From Rhodanobacter glycinis (GTDB lineage Bacteria; Pseudomonadota; Gammaproteobacteria; Xanthomonadales; Rhodanobacteraceae), in the NCBI RefSeq assembly GCF_006438785.1, contig NZ_RCZB01000003.1, positions 434,001 through 498,000 on the forward strand: a stretch of DNA of 64,000 nt, given 5' to 3'. Shown piece after piece: positions 34,577 through 43,512 of this stretch. The notes under the pieces were generated by a model, which was given only the letters and a program-made list of their open reading frames with translations, did no database searches and was not told the origin of the DNA. Positions within the stretch are counted from its first letter, which is position 1; the number at the start of each line of letters is the position of its first letter. The position numbers were made by a program, and so were the translations under genes.

Positions 34577-36100
34577 TCACGAACCCGCGCTGCGCCGAGT
34601 CTGTCCCGCCATCTTGCTATGCCGGATGCCGTAGGCGAAATAGATCACGCAACCCAGCGCCATCCAGATGATGAAGCGCTCGTAGGTGATCCATGGCAAT
34701 CCATAGATCAGCACGGCGGAGAACACGATGCCGAGCGGCGCAGTGAACCACACCGCCGGCGTGCGGAAGTTGCGCTGCAGGTCGGGCCGGCGCACGCGCA
34801 GCAGCATGATCGAGCCGCAGATGATGATGAAGGCGCTGAGCGTGCCAATGTTGACCAGCTCGGCGACCTCGCCGATCGGCAGCAGCCCGGCGATCAGTGC
34901 CGTGAACAGTCCAAGGATGATGGTCGGCCGCGCCGGCGTGCCGAAGCGCGGGCTGACCTTGGCGAACCAGCCCGGCAGCAGGCCGTCGCGCGCCAGCGCA
35001 AACCAGATTCGCGCCGCACCCAACATGAAGGCGAACAGCACGCTGGTGACGCCGATCACTGCGGCCGCCGCGATGATGATGCTGAGCCAGTGCAGCCCGA
35101 TCGACTCGAACGCATCGGATACCGAAGCCTCGCCGCCGAGCGTGCCGTACGGCACGATGCCGGTGAGCACCAGCGACACCGCGATGTACAGCACCATCGC
35201 GATCGCCAGCGACAGCAGCACCGCGCGCGGCAGGTCGCGTTGCGGATGTTTCGACTCCTCCGCGGCCGTGGTCAGCGTGTCATAGCCGAACACCGCGAAG
35301 AACACCACGCTGGCGCCGGTCAGCACGCCCTGCCAGCCGAAATGGCCCAGTCCGGTCGTTACATCGACCACCCGCGCAGGAATGAACGGATGCCAGTTAG
35401 CCGTGTCGATGTAGAACACGCCCACGCCCACCACCAGCAGCACGCCGATCACCTTGATTGCCACCACCATCGTGTTGAAGCGCGCGCCCCATTCGGTGCG
35501 CACGGTCAGCAACACGGCGACCGCGACCGATACGGCTGCGGCGATCACGTTGAAGCGATGGCCGTCGCTGGGCCCGGCGATCGCCTGCGCGCCATGCGCA
35601 CCGAAGACCTGCTGCAGGTAATACTGCATGGTCTGCGCGCTCATGCTCTGCTGCGCCCACTCCGGCAGATGCACGCCGGCGGAGTTCAACAGCACCTGCA
35701 CATAGCCGGACCAGCCGATCGCCACCACCGCGACTACCAGTGCGTATTCCAGCAGCAGGTCCCAGCCGATGATCCAGGCGACGAATTCGCCGAGCACCGC
35801 GTAGCCGTAGGTATAGGCGCTGCCGGTGACCGGGATCAGCCCGGCGAACTCGGCGTAGCACAGTGCCGCGCAGGCGCTGCCGAAGCCGGCGATGATGAAG
35901 CTCAGCGCCACCGCCGGGCCGGCATTGGTCGCCGCCTGCTGGCCGGCCAGCACGAAGATGCCGACGCCGATGATGCCGCCGATGCCGATCGCGGTGAGTT
36001 GCCACAGGCCCAGCACACGGCGGAAATCGCCACGCGAACCCACCTCTGCCTGCAACTGCTCGATCGTCTTGTGGCGCACCAGCTTGCTGAAGAAACCCAT
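34577..36100 (-). CDS. APC-family amino acid permease (cationic amino-acid transporter-like)
   Basis: 507 residues with about 12 to 14 membrane helices. The APC signature GIGGIIGVGIFVLAGQQA is in helix 1, with GSAYTYGYAVLGEFVAWIIG in helix 3 and FFAVFGYDTLTTAAEESKHP on the inner side. The end of the protein (LIYGLPWITYERFIIWMALG) fits the YfnA/CAT subgroup. Substrate is probably a neutral or cationic amino acid, which cannot be decided from sequence alone. ATG 36100 matches the family N-terminus MGFFSKLVRHK. Confidence 0.9.
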   Translation of the reverse strand: MGFFSKLVRHKTIEQLQAEVGSRGDFRRVLGLWQLTAIGIGGIIGVGIFVLAGQQAATNAGPAVALSFIIAGFGSACAALCYAEFAGLIPVTGSAYTYGYAVLGEFVAWIIGWDLLLEYALVVAVVAIGWSGYVQVLLNSAGVHLPEWAQQSMSAQTMQYYLQQVFGAHGAQAIAGPSDGHRFNVIAAAVSVAVAVLLTVRTEWGARFNTMVVAIKVIGVLLVVGVGVFYIDTANWHPFIPARVVDVTTGLGHFGWQGVLTGASVVFFAVFGYDTLTTAAEESKHPQRDLPRAVLLSLAIAMVLYIAVSLVLTGIVPYGTLGGEASVSDAFESIGLHWLSIIIAAAAVIGVTSVLFAFMLGAARIWFALARDGLLPGWFAKVSPRFGTPARPTIILGLFTALIAGLLPIGEVAELVNIGTLSAFIIICGSIMLLRVRRPDLQRNFRTPAVWFTAPLGIVFSAVLIYGLPWITYERFIIWMALGCVIYFAYGIRHSKMAGQTRRSAGS

Positions 36101-36188
36101 TGCCTGACCCCAAGGAAACCAGCGGCGATCATAGCGAATGCGCGCAGGCACACACAGCGCGGTGCAACACGGGCACATCCGGATCTGT

Positions 36189-36212
36189 TGTGGGAGCGGC
36201 TTCAGCCGCGAT
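36189..36212. repeat. REP-like half element
   Basis: TGTGGGAGCGGCTTCAGCCG carries the GCGGC-TTC-AGCCGC hairpin typical of REP sequences in pseudomonads and xanthomonads. It lies in the 117-bp gap between two leftward genes. Confidence 0.6.
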
Positions 36213-36217
36213 GCCCT

Positions 36218-37480
36218 TCAGTTCGCGGCCGAAGCTAGTCCCGTGAATCGCGATGACTGGTGCAGCCACGGCAACGCCAGCGCACTCAGGCCGAAGACCG
36301 CCGTCATGGCCAGCGCGATATGGCCGTCCAGATGGCTGATGCCGAACCATTGGCTGCTCAGCAACGGCACCAGTGCGGTCGCCAGCGCGCGCAGGCTTTC
36401 CACCCACCACGCCCAGTGCCGCCCTTCCATCAGCGCACCGAGCACGCACAGGCCGGCCACCAGATAGGCCGCATAGGCCAGCAAGGTCGGCAGGCTCGCC
36501 GTGCCGGCCATGCCCAGGAACTGCGTGGCCATCGCCAGCAGCAGGGCAAACTGCAGCAGCACGTAGAACTTCACGGCCGAGGACAGCGGCGGATCGAAAC
36601 GCGCGCAGGGCATCGCGAACGCCGGTTTCGGGAAGCGCGCCGCCACATCGGCTGGCCGCCAGCCCGGCGGCTTCAACCACACCAGCAGCTTGTCGCGCCA
36701 GCGCTGCGCATGCCACGCATCGATCGCCGTGTGCCAGTACACCTCCGCATTCGCCCACAGCGGATTCCAGCTGCGCAGCGGCGCGCGCGTGCCGTACACC
36801 GGCGGGTCGTTGTCGTCTTCCTCGACGAAGCTGCCGAACAAGCGGTCCCACACGATCAGGATGCCGCCGTAGTTGCGGTCGAGGTAGCGATCGTTCACCG
36901 CGTGATGCGCGCGATGGTTGGACGGCGAGCAGAACACACGGTCGAACCAGCCGAGCCGGCCGATCTGCTCGGTGTGCACCCAGAACTGGTACAGCAGGTC
37001 GATCAGCGCCACCACCACGAACACCTTCAGCGGCACGCCCAGCAGCGCCATCGGCAGGTAGAACAGCCAGCCCAGCAACACGCCGCTGCCGGTCTGGCGC
37101 AGTGCAGTGGAGAGGTTGTAGTGCTCGCTCTGGTGATGCACCACATGGGCGGCCCACAGGATGTTCACCTCGTGTCCGCAGCGGTGCAGCCAGTAGTAGC
37201 AGAAGTCGTACATCAGCAACGCGCCGGCCCATACCCACAGGCTGTCCGCCGGCAGCGTGAACAGTGCCAGGTGCTGCACGCACCAGGCATAGATGCCCAG
37301 CGTCAGCAGCTTGCTGAACACGCCCACGATCTGCGAGATCACGCCCAGCCCGATGCTGCTGACCGCGTCGCCGCTGGCATACGCGCGCCGGCCGCGCAGT
37401 TTTGCCACCAGCAGTTCGATTCCGATCAACAGGAAGAACACCGGCGTGGCCCAGGTGATGATGAGTTCCTGCGTATTCAC
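36218..37480 (-). CDS. Sterol desaturase/fatty-acid hydroxylase-family protein (alkylglycerol monooxygenase-like)
   Basis: 420 residues. The di-iron histidine boxes are HRCGH, HHQSEHYN and NHRAHHAVN. Several N-terminal helices (WATPVFFLLIGIELLVA and others) and three C-terminal helices embed it in the inner membrane. The length and C-terminal extension fit the alkylglycerol monooxygenase/TMEM195 branch, which cleaves ether bonds of glyceryl ethers. GTG start: the GTGA overlap with the upstream lysoplasmalogenase stop indicates translational coupling and a shared pathway. Confidence 0.85.
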   Translation of the reverse strand: MNTQELIITWATPVFFLLIGIELLVAKLRGRRAYASGDAVSSIGLGVISQIVGVFSKLLTLGIYAWCVQHLALFTLPADSLWVWAGALLMYDFCYYWLHRCGHEVNILWAAHVVHHQSEHYNLSTALRQTGSGVLLGWLFYLPMALLGVPLKVFVVVALIDLLYQFWVHTEQIGRLGWFDRVFCSPSNHRAHHAVNDRYLDRNYGGILIVWDRLFGSFVEEDDNDPPVYGTRAPLRSWNPLWANAEVYWHTAIDAWHAQRWRDKLLVWLKPPGWRPADVAARFPKPAFAMPCARFDPPLSSAVKFYVLLQFALLLAMATQFLGMAGTASLPTLLAYAAYLVAGLCVLGALMEGRHWAWWVESLRALATALVPLLSSQWFGISHLDGHIALAMTAVFGLSALALPWLHQSSRFTGLASAAN

Positions 37481-38238
37481 TGAAATGCACCTGCCTCGAT
37501 CGTTCCTGCCTTACTCAGTATGCGGTCGCGCTGCACCGAATGCGCGATCCACCACAGCGCCAGATAATACGTCGACAGCACCCACAGGCCCGACCACGGA
37601 ATCGCGGCGTGGAAGCGGTTCCACGCCAGCAGGCTGTCGCTGAGCATGAACAGCATCGCACCCACCGCAGCTCGCCGCGCACTGGCCAACTGCGCATCGC
37701 CACGCTGCGCAAACACCCGCGCGCGCGCCAGCGCCTGCCCGCCCATGCACGCCAATACCAGCACGTACACGATCACCGGCATACGCAGCGGCGCGCCGAT
37801 CGAATCCCACAGCAGGGCCAGATTGACCGCGCCGTAGCCGAGGCTGGCCAGCAACAGCCGTGGCCGCGCACCGAAGCGGCTGTCACTCAGCAACGCCGCG
37901 ATGAAACACAGGTGGCCGAGCAGGAACGCCAGCAGACCCGGCACGAACAGGTCGCCGGGCAACATCAGGAATACGTCGCCGAACAGCGAGCAGGCGATGC
38001 CGGCCAGGATCCAGCGCCGGTAGCGCCGCGACACCGGCCAGCGGCTGCGCCAGGCCACCGCCAGGATCAGGATCGTGGCCAGCGGTTTGCACGCCCAGTG
38101 CAGCCAGCGCCACGGGCTGGCCGGATCGTGCGCGACGACCAGTCCGCCGGCGATCGCCATGGCCGCAGCCGCCACGATCGCCAGCGTGAGCCGGCCGGCG
38201 CCGGCGCGGCGGGTGATGCGAGAACGTATGGCAACCAT
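37477..38238 (-). CDS. YhhN-family lysoplasmalogenase
   Basis: 253 residues, nearly all hydrophobic, in about eight helices. YhhN/TMEM86 motifs are seen: KPLATILILAVAWRS, then LAGIACSLFGDVFLMLPGDL and LAFLLGHLCFIAALL, and MLFMLSDSLLAWNRFH. The family hydrolyses the vinyl-ether bond of lysoplasmalogens, releasing aldehyde. It is first in a two-gene unit with the di-iron hydroxylase gene. Confidence 0.88.
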   Translation of the reverse strand: MVAIRSRITRRAGAGRLTLAIVAAAAMAIAGGLVVAHDPASPWRWLHWACKPLATILILAVAWRSRWPVSRRYRRWILAGIACSLFGDVFLMLPGDLFVPGLLAFLLGHLCFIAALLSDSRFGARPRLLLASLGYGAVNLALLWDSIGAPLRMPVIVYVLVLACMGGQALARARVFAQRGDAQLASARRAAVGAMLFMLSDSLLAWNRFHAAIPWSGLWVLSTYYLALWWIAHSVQRDRILSKAGTIEAGAFQ

Positions 38239-38318
38239 GCGGACGGCCGGCGGGGTACCGACCGATCATAGCCAAGCCCGCGTCATGTCGCGTGGCGCGG
38301 GCCCGGTCGCGGAGCCGC

Positions 38319-40607
38319 TCAGAACTTCAGCGTGGCCGTCAGCATCGCCGCCCGTGGCGAGCCGGGCAGCAGGGTCTGGAAGCCGCCGGTCGGATCGCTG
38401 GCGGTGAAGCCGTTCGAGCCGATGGTGGCGAAGTAGCGTTTGTCGAGCAGGTTGCTGACGTTGAGCGCCAGCCGCAGATCCTGCACCGAGCCGCCGAGCT
38501 TGCCGAAGTCGTAGGCGGCTGCGGCGTTGACCACCCAGAACGACGGCACCGACGCGTCATTGGTGTAGGTGTAGTAGCGCTTGCCGGTGTAGTTCGCCGA
38601 TATCCGCAGATCCCACGCGCCCGGCGTCCACGCCAGCTCGGAGAAGAACAGCTGCTTGGGACTGTCGACCACGGTCTTGCCCTTGGTCGCCACCAGCGTG
38701 GTGCCGTTGAGGTAGTCGGAGTAGTAGCGCGAGCGGTTGTACGACAGCGAGTTGGACCAGTGCAGCGTGGGCGACAGCTTCACGTTCACCGCCAGCTCGG
38801 CGCCGCGGCTGCTGACCGAACCCACGTTCGCATACGCCGACGGGCAGCCGACGATGCCCGAGCACTGCGCGATCACCAGCAGGCGGTTGTCGAACTTCAC
38901 GTCGTACAGCGCCAGCGAAGCCTGGTAGCTGTCGGTGACACGGCGCAGGCCGCCTTCGAACGTGCGCGACTGCTCCGGCTTGAGCTGCCGCCCGAACAGG
39001 TCGAACGCGGCCTGGGTGGTGGCCAGCGGGCCGGTGATGCCGGCCTGGTAGGCGGCGATGTTTTTCGCGTACGAGCCGAACAGCTCATTGCCGCCGCCGA
39101 GCTGGTAGCTGGCGCCCACCTGCGGCAGGAAATTCTTCTTCGCCGTGAGCGAGCCATTGGCGTAGCTGCCGGTGGTGCCGTAGCTGAGCGTACCGGGCAT
39201 GGCGCGGGCGGTGACCTTGCTGTCCGGCGACTTGAAGCCCACGTCGACGGCGAGCCGGTCGTCGAGCAGCTTGAAGCTGTCCTGCAGGTAGAGCTGCCGT
39301 GTCGTCGTTTCGTAGTGCTGGTGAAACAGCCGCAGGTTCGGGTTGCGCAGGAAGAAGGTGTCGTCCAGCGGGCCCGTGATGAAGTAGTAGTTGCGCTGCA
39401 CGTTGTGATTGCTGTCCTCGTACCAGAAACCGCCTTCCAGGTGATGGATGCCGATGTTCCAGTTGAGCGCCGCGGTGACGCCACCGCGGTCGATGCCGTA
39501 CTCGGTGGTGCGGATCGAGATCGGGGTCTCCTGCGGCGTGCCCGGATACGACGCCTGGTACGGCGTGAACCAGTGACCCTGGCCGCGATCGTTGTGGTAG
39601 TAGGTGGTGGCCTTCAGGCGCAGGTCGTCGGACAGCGCGAAATCGCCGAAGACGCTGGCCACGGTGTCGTCGCGCAGGCCGCGGGCATCGTAGTAGGCGT
39701 CGTCCAGCGTGGTCACGCCGCCGCTGTAGATGCCCTTGGCGGCGTTCACCGCGCGGTTCCAGTCCGGCGAGTAGTTGTCCCAGTTCCAGCCCAGCCGCTT
39801 CTGCAGCGACAGCGACAGATCCTGGTAGTCGGTCTCGTCACGACTGGAGGTGGTCAGCAGCGCACCGACGCTGCTGTCGCCGAAGTTGTAGATGGCCTTG
39901 CCGTTGAACTGCTTCTGCTTCTGCGCGCCATGCCCCTTCCACTTGTCGGTGCTGCTGTAGGCACCGGACAGGTACATCGCGAAGCCGTCGTGATCGCCGG
40001 TGTCCAGTCGCGCATAGGTGCGCCGCGCGCTGTCGCTGCCGAAGCCCTGCGCCACGGTGACGCCGAACTCGGACGCCGGATCGGACGAATAGAACTGGAT
40101 CGTGCCGCCCAGATCGCTGGTCGAGGGCGTGCCCAGCGCGCCGATGCCCTCGGCCAGTTCGGCACCGCCGAGGTTCTCGGCGATCAGCGCGCGGCTGATG
40201 TGCAGGCCATTCTGGTTGCCGTAGCTCATGTCGCCCAGCGGGATGCCGTCGAGCGTGAAGCCCAGCCGGTTCTGGTTGAAGCCGCGCAGGCTGATGCGGG
40301 TCGACCATTCGTAGTTGCCGAACGGGTCGGCCGACTCGAAATGCACGCCAGGCTTGCTCTGCAGCACCTTCAGCGGACTGGTGCCCGGCGGCAGGATCTT
40401 CACGTCCTCGCTGGTGATGCGCTGCACCTGGCGCGATTCGCCCTGGCCGATCACCGAGACCGACTCCAGCGTTTTCGTGGTAACCGCCGCGGCATCGGCG
40501 GGGGCGGGGGCCGCGGCATCGACCGCGGCGGCGGCGGTGCCATGCAGTGCGGCAAGCAGCGCCAGCGCCAGACCGGTCCTGCGGAGAGAGAACGTGCGTA
40601 CGGACAT
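38319..40607 (-). CDS. TonB-dependent receptor (siderophore/cobalamin-type barrel)
   Basis: 762 residues. A signal peptide (GLALALLAALHGTAAAA) and an Ala/Pro linker lead to the plug (LKVLQSKPGVHFESADPFGN, RISLRGFNQNRLGFTLDGIP). The 22-strand barrel has a TonB-receptor C-terminal box (LALNVSNLLDKRYFATIG) and ends ATLKF. The neighbours encode phosphodiesterases, so a phosphorylated organic substrate is a reasonable guess. The start at 40607 begins the signal peptide; the longer reading adds a basic, unlikely extension. Confidence 0.88.
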   Translation of the reverse strand: MSVRTFSLRRTGLALALLAALHGTAAAAVDAAAPAPADAAAVTTKTLESVSVIGQGESRQVQRITSEDVKILPPGTSPLKVLQSKPGVHFESADPFGNYEWSTRISLRGFNQNRLGFTLDGIPLGDMSYGNQNGLHISRALIAENLGGAELAEGIGALGTPSTSDLGGTIQFYSSDPASEFGVTVAQGFGSDSARRTYARLDTGDHDGFAMYLSGAYSSTDKWKGHGAQKQKQFNGKAIYNFGDSSVGALLTTSSRDETDYQDLSLSLQKRLGWNWDNYSPDWNRAVNAAKGIYSGGVTTLDDAYYDARGLRDDTVASVFGDFALSDDLRLKATTYYHNDRGQGHWFTPYQASYPGTPQETPISIRTTEYGIDRGGVTAALNWNIGIHHLEGGFWYEDSNHNVQRNYYFITGPLDDTFFLRNPNLRLFHQHYETTTRQLYLQDSFKLLDDRLAVDVGFKSPDSKVTARAMPGTLSYGTTGSYANGSLTAKKNFLPQVGASYQLGGGNELFGSYAKNIAAYQAGITGPLATTQAAFDLFGRQLKPEQSRTFEGGLRRVTDSYQASLALYDVKFDNRLLVIAQCSGIVGCPSAYANVGSVSSRGAELAVNVKLSPTLHWSNSLSYNRSRYYSDYLNGTTLVATKGKTVVDSPKQLFFSELAWTPGAWDLRISANYTGKRYYTYTNDASVPSFWVVNAAAAYDFGKLGGSVQDLRLALNVSNLLDKRYFATIGSNGFTASDPTGGFQTLLPGSPRAAMLTATLKF

Positions 40608-40734
40608 GCGTGTACATCCTTCGCGCGACCACCGCCTGCGCGGAAGGCCACGACATCGTGGGGGAGGAGAGAGATCGGCAGCGGAGTCGCCGCGCCGATC
40701 GATGCCAGCATGGCCGGCTTGCATGAAGCCCTTC

Positions 40735-42153
40735 TTACAGCCGCGTGTCACTGGCCGTATGGACGTCCATATGGGATTTGCGTGACAGCCGACCCGCGAC
40801 GGCCTGCGAAGCCGTCGCCTGCGTCACGCCCGCCAACGCCATGCCCTGCGCCTGCGGCAGCGACACGCCAAGCAGTGCCGCCAGGGTTGGTGCGATGTCG
40901 CGCATGTCGATCGAGCCGAGATCCCTGCCGGCCGGCACGCCCGCGCCGGCGATCAGGAAGGTCGAGCGCATCGCCGGCAGCGCCGGATCGTAGCCGTGCA
41001 TGCCGAGGTAATGGCCCGGCGCGGGCATCGGCGCATCCGGCTTGATGCCCATTTCATGGCCGGGCTTGAACAGCACGAACCAGCTCGCTTTCGCGGTGGC
41101 ACCGTGCGCCACCAGCTGCGGATGATCGAGCACGCGTTCGATGCCGTAGGCGGGATCGGCCTGCAGCCGCGCCAGCAGCGCGGCCACCCGCGCTTTCACG
41201 GCGACGTCCGCCGGATCCTTCAGCACGATCGCCGCGCTGCCGCCGGCGTTCCATGGCATGGCCTGCCAGCCGCTCACCGCGCCGTCCTTCACGCTGACCA
41301 GGCCGGCCTGGATGAAGGGCGCATACAGGTTCACGTCCTGCCGCACCGGTGCGAAACCGTGGTCGGACACCACCGCCACCACGCCGTCCGGATGCACCCG
41401 CTGCGCCGCGGCCACCAGCTCGCCGACCAGCGCATCGATGCCTTCCAGCACCTGGTTGGCCGCCGGCGTGCCCGGCCCGGTGGCGTGCTCCTTGTCGTCC
41501 AGCGCCGCGAAGTAGACGGTCATGAACTGCGGCCGGTGCAGCTGCAGCAGTTTCACCGCGAAGCGGGCGCGGTTCTGGTCGCCGTCCAGCGCCTCGTTGA
41601 TGCCGTCGGCGTAGGGGCCAAGGTCTTTTTCCAGCGCGGGCAGCAGGCCCGGCGTGGCCAGCGCCGCCAGCAGCTTGCGGTCGTCCGGCGTGCCGGTGCG
41701 CCAGATCTGCGGCAGGTTCCAGTCCACCGGCGCGCCCACGCTCACCGGCCAGTGCACGTTGGCGGTGGTCAGGCCCGCCGCATGTGCCGCGTCCCACAGC
41801 GTGGGCACGCGGATGTCGCTGGCGTACCAGTCCCAGCCGAGCTGGTTCTTGTTGGTCGGATCGAAGGTGAGGTTGTTGCTGATGCCATGCAGCGCCGGCG
41901 CCACGCCGGTGATCAGGGTGGTGTGCGCCGGATAGGTCAGCGTGGGCAACACGCCGCGCACATCGCTGGCATAGCTGCCGCGGGTGAGGAACGCCTGCAA
42001 GTTCGGCAGCTTCAGGCCGCGCTGCTGCGCGTCGATCACGTCAGCCGGACGCAGGCCGTCGATCGAGATCAGCAGCACCGGGCGGGCGATGCTGCCGGTG
42101 GCGCCGAACAGCGCGACGACGCCCAGCAGCAGGGCGGGCAGAAAGTGACGCAT
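40735..42153 (-). CDS. Ectonucleotide pyrophosphatase/phosphodiesterase-like enzyme (alkaline phosphatase superfamily)
   Basis: 472 residues. The signal peptide (LPALLLGVVALFGATGSIA) is followed by the metal/nucleophile region: D in ISIDGLRPADV, nucleophile T in VLPTLTYPAHTTLITG, and later metal ligands in FAALDDKEHATGPG and AVVSDHGFAPV. GMHGYDPALPAMRSTFLIAG completes the fold. It should hydrolyse phosphodiester or pyrophosphate bonds in the periplasm. It lies upstream of the TonB receptor and downstream of glpQ on the same strand. Confidence 0.88.
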   Translation of the reverse strand: MRHFLPALLLGVVALFGATGSIARPVLLISIDGLRPADVIDAQQRGLKLPNLQAFLTRGSYASDVRGVLPTLTYPAHTTLITGVAPALHGISNNLTFDPTNKNQLGWDWYASDIRVPTLWDAAHAAGLTTANVHWPVSVGAPVDWNLPQIWRTGTPDDRKLLAALATPGLLPALEKDLGPYADGINEALDGDQNRARFAVKLLQLHRPQFMTVYFAALDDKEHATGPGTPAANQVLEGIDALVGELVAAAQRVHPDGVVAVVSDHGFAPVRQDVNLYAPFIQAGLVSVKDGAVSGWQAMPWNAGGSAAIVLKDPADVAVKARVAALLARLQADPAYGIERVLDHPQLVAHGATAKASWFVLFKPGHEMGIKPDAPMPAPGHYLGMHGYDPALPAMRSTFLIAGAGVPAGRDLGSIDMRDIAPTLAALLGVSLPQAQGMALAGVTQATASQAVAGRLSRKSHMDVHTASDTRL

Positions 42154-42201
42154 GCGTGGATCCTGGACAGATGAAGGGTGCGCGCATGCTCGGCGACCCG
42201 C

Positions 42202-42219
42202 GCTGCAGGCTTGTGACAG
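42202..42219 (-). promoter_or_regulatory. Weak Pho-box candidate upstream of the ENPP-like gene
   Basis: On the minus strand CTGTCAC-AAGC-CTGCAGC keeps the 7-4-7 layout of a PhoB box. The first half matches CTGTCAT well, the second poorly. It lies 49 bp before the start at 42153. Confidence 0.25.
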
Positions 42220-42250
42220 CCAGCCTTCGTTTGTGCGGCGCGCGCCCCGC

Positions 42251-43363
42251 TCAGCGCGCGTCGACAGCGCGGCGACCCAGCGCCGGATCGTCGGTGAAGA
42301 ACGCATCGATACCGGCGTCGAGGTAGACGCGCATCTCGGCCACCGCGCCGTCCGCGTTGAACGTGTGCGGATCGCTGCCGTGCCAGAAATCCCTGGCCAG
42401 GAACGTGTTCTCCGGACGGAACGTGTACGGATGCACCTGCAGTCCCGCCGCGTGGGCATCGTGCACCAGCGCGGTGGGCCGGCCCAGCGTGCCGTCGGCG
42501 CGATACGGGATGATCGCGTGGTAGTCCGGCCCGATCGCGTCGGCATAGCGTGCGATCCGGCGCAGGCCAGCCGGCGTCATCATTTGCGCGTAGGTGAGCG
42601 TGCCGCTCGCGGCGACCACGTCGTACGGCTGCAGCTGCGGCTCGTCGAGCAGCTGCAGCAGGCGGATGTTCGGGTGCCGCTGACGGGCCTGCGCGCCGCC
42701 CAGCTTGTCGTGCAGGTACTTGAGGTTGGCGATCTCGAACGACTGGATCTCCACCGGCGCGGTACGCGTATAGGCATGCGCGGCCAGCGTGGCCAGCAGG
42801 GCGTCCTCCATCGGCCGCTGGATGCGCTGGAAATACGTGCCGTGCTTGATCTCCGGGATGATCCCGATCGGCCGCCCCAGCGTGGCCGACTCGGCCGCCA
42901 CGAAATCGATCACCTCGTCCAGCGTGAGGATCTGGAACTGGCCGTCGTAGCGGGTGCCACGCAGTTCGGGCAGGCGCTCGCGGGCACGCAGCGTCTTCAG
43001 TTCGGCCAGCGTGAAATCCTCGGTGAACCAGCCGCTCTCGGACTGGCCGTCCACGATCCTGCGGGTCTTGCGGTCGGCGAATTCCGGATGGCTGGACACG
43101 TCGGTGGTGCCGCCGATCTCGTTCTCGTGGCGCACCACCATCACCCCGTCCCTGGTCATCACCAGATCCGGCTCGATGAAGTCGGCGCCGTCGGCGATCG
43201 CCCGTGCATAGGAGGCCAGCGTGTGCTCCGGCCGCAGCGCGCTGGCGCCGCGATGGCCGATCACCAGCACGCGGGCGGCCAGCGGTTTTTCAGCGGCGTG
43301 CACGGGGGCGGACATGCCCAGGGTTCCGATGGCGAACAGAGGAATCCAGCATAGGCGCAACAT
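42251..43363 (-). CDS. glpQ: Periplasmic glycerophosphodiester phosphodiesterase (GlpQ-like)
   Basis: 370 residues. A signal peptide (MLRLCWIPLFAIGTLGMSAP) is followed by the GDPD barrel with IGHRGASALRPEHTLASYAR, FIEPDLVMTRDGVMV and HENEIGGTTDV, and the ending AYLDAGIDAFFTDDPAL-type motif (VYLDAGIDAFFTDDPALGR). It converts glycerophosphodiesters to sn-glycerol-3-phosphate plus alcohol. It is closely related along its length to the copy at 24496-25591. The gene probably begins the leftward phosphoester operon. Confidence 0.92.
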   Translation of the reverse strand: MLRLCWIPLFAIGTLGMSAPVHAAEKPLAARVLVIGHRGASALRPEHTLASYARAIADGADFIEPDLVMTRDGVMVVRHENEIGGTTDVSSHPEFADRKTRRIVDGQSESGWFTEDFTLAELKTLRARERLPELRGTRYDGQFQILTLDEVIDFVAAESATLGRPIGIIPEIKHGTYFQRIQRPMEDALLATLAAHAYTRTAPVEIQSFEIANLKYLHDKLGGAQARQRHPNIRLLQLLDEPQLQPYDVVAASGTLTYAQMMTPAGLRRIARYADAIGPDYHAIIPYRADGTLGRPTALVHDAHAAGLQVHPYTFRPENTFLARDFWHGSDPHTFNADGAVAEMRVYLDAGIDAFFTDDPALGRRAVDAR

Positions 43364-43512
43364 GGTGCAGACTCCGGGGCAGGCTGAACGCCCAGCATGC
43401 GGCGCGCGCATGTACGTTCGTTGACAACGCCGCGACACGCACCGCCGTGGCGACCGCAAACTGCAACATCCGTCGCGCACCATGCCGGGTCTGCTTCCTT
43501 CCGGGCCATGCC

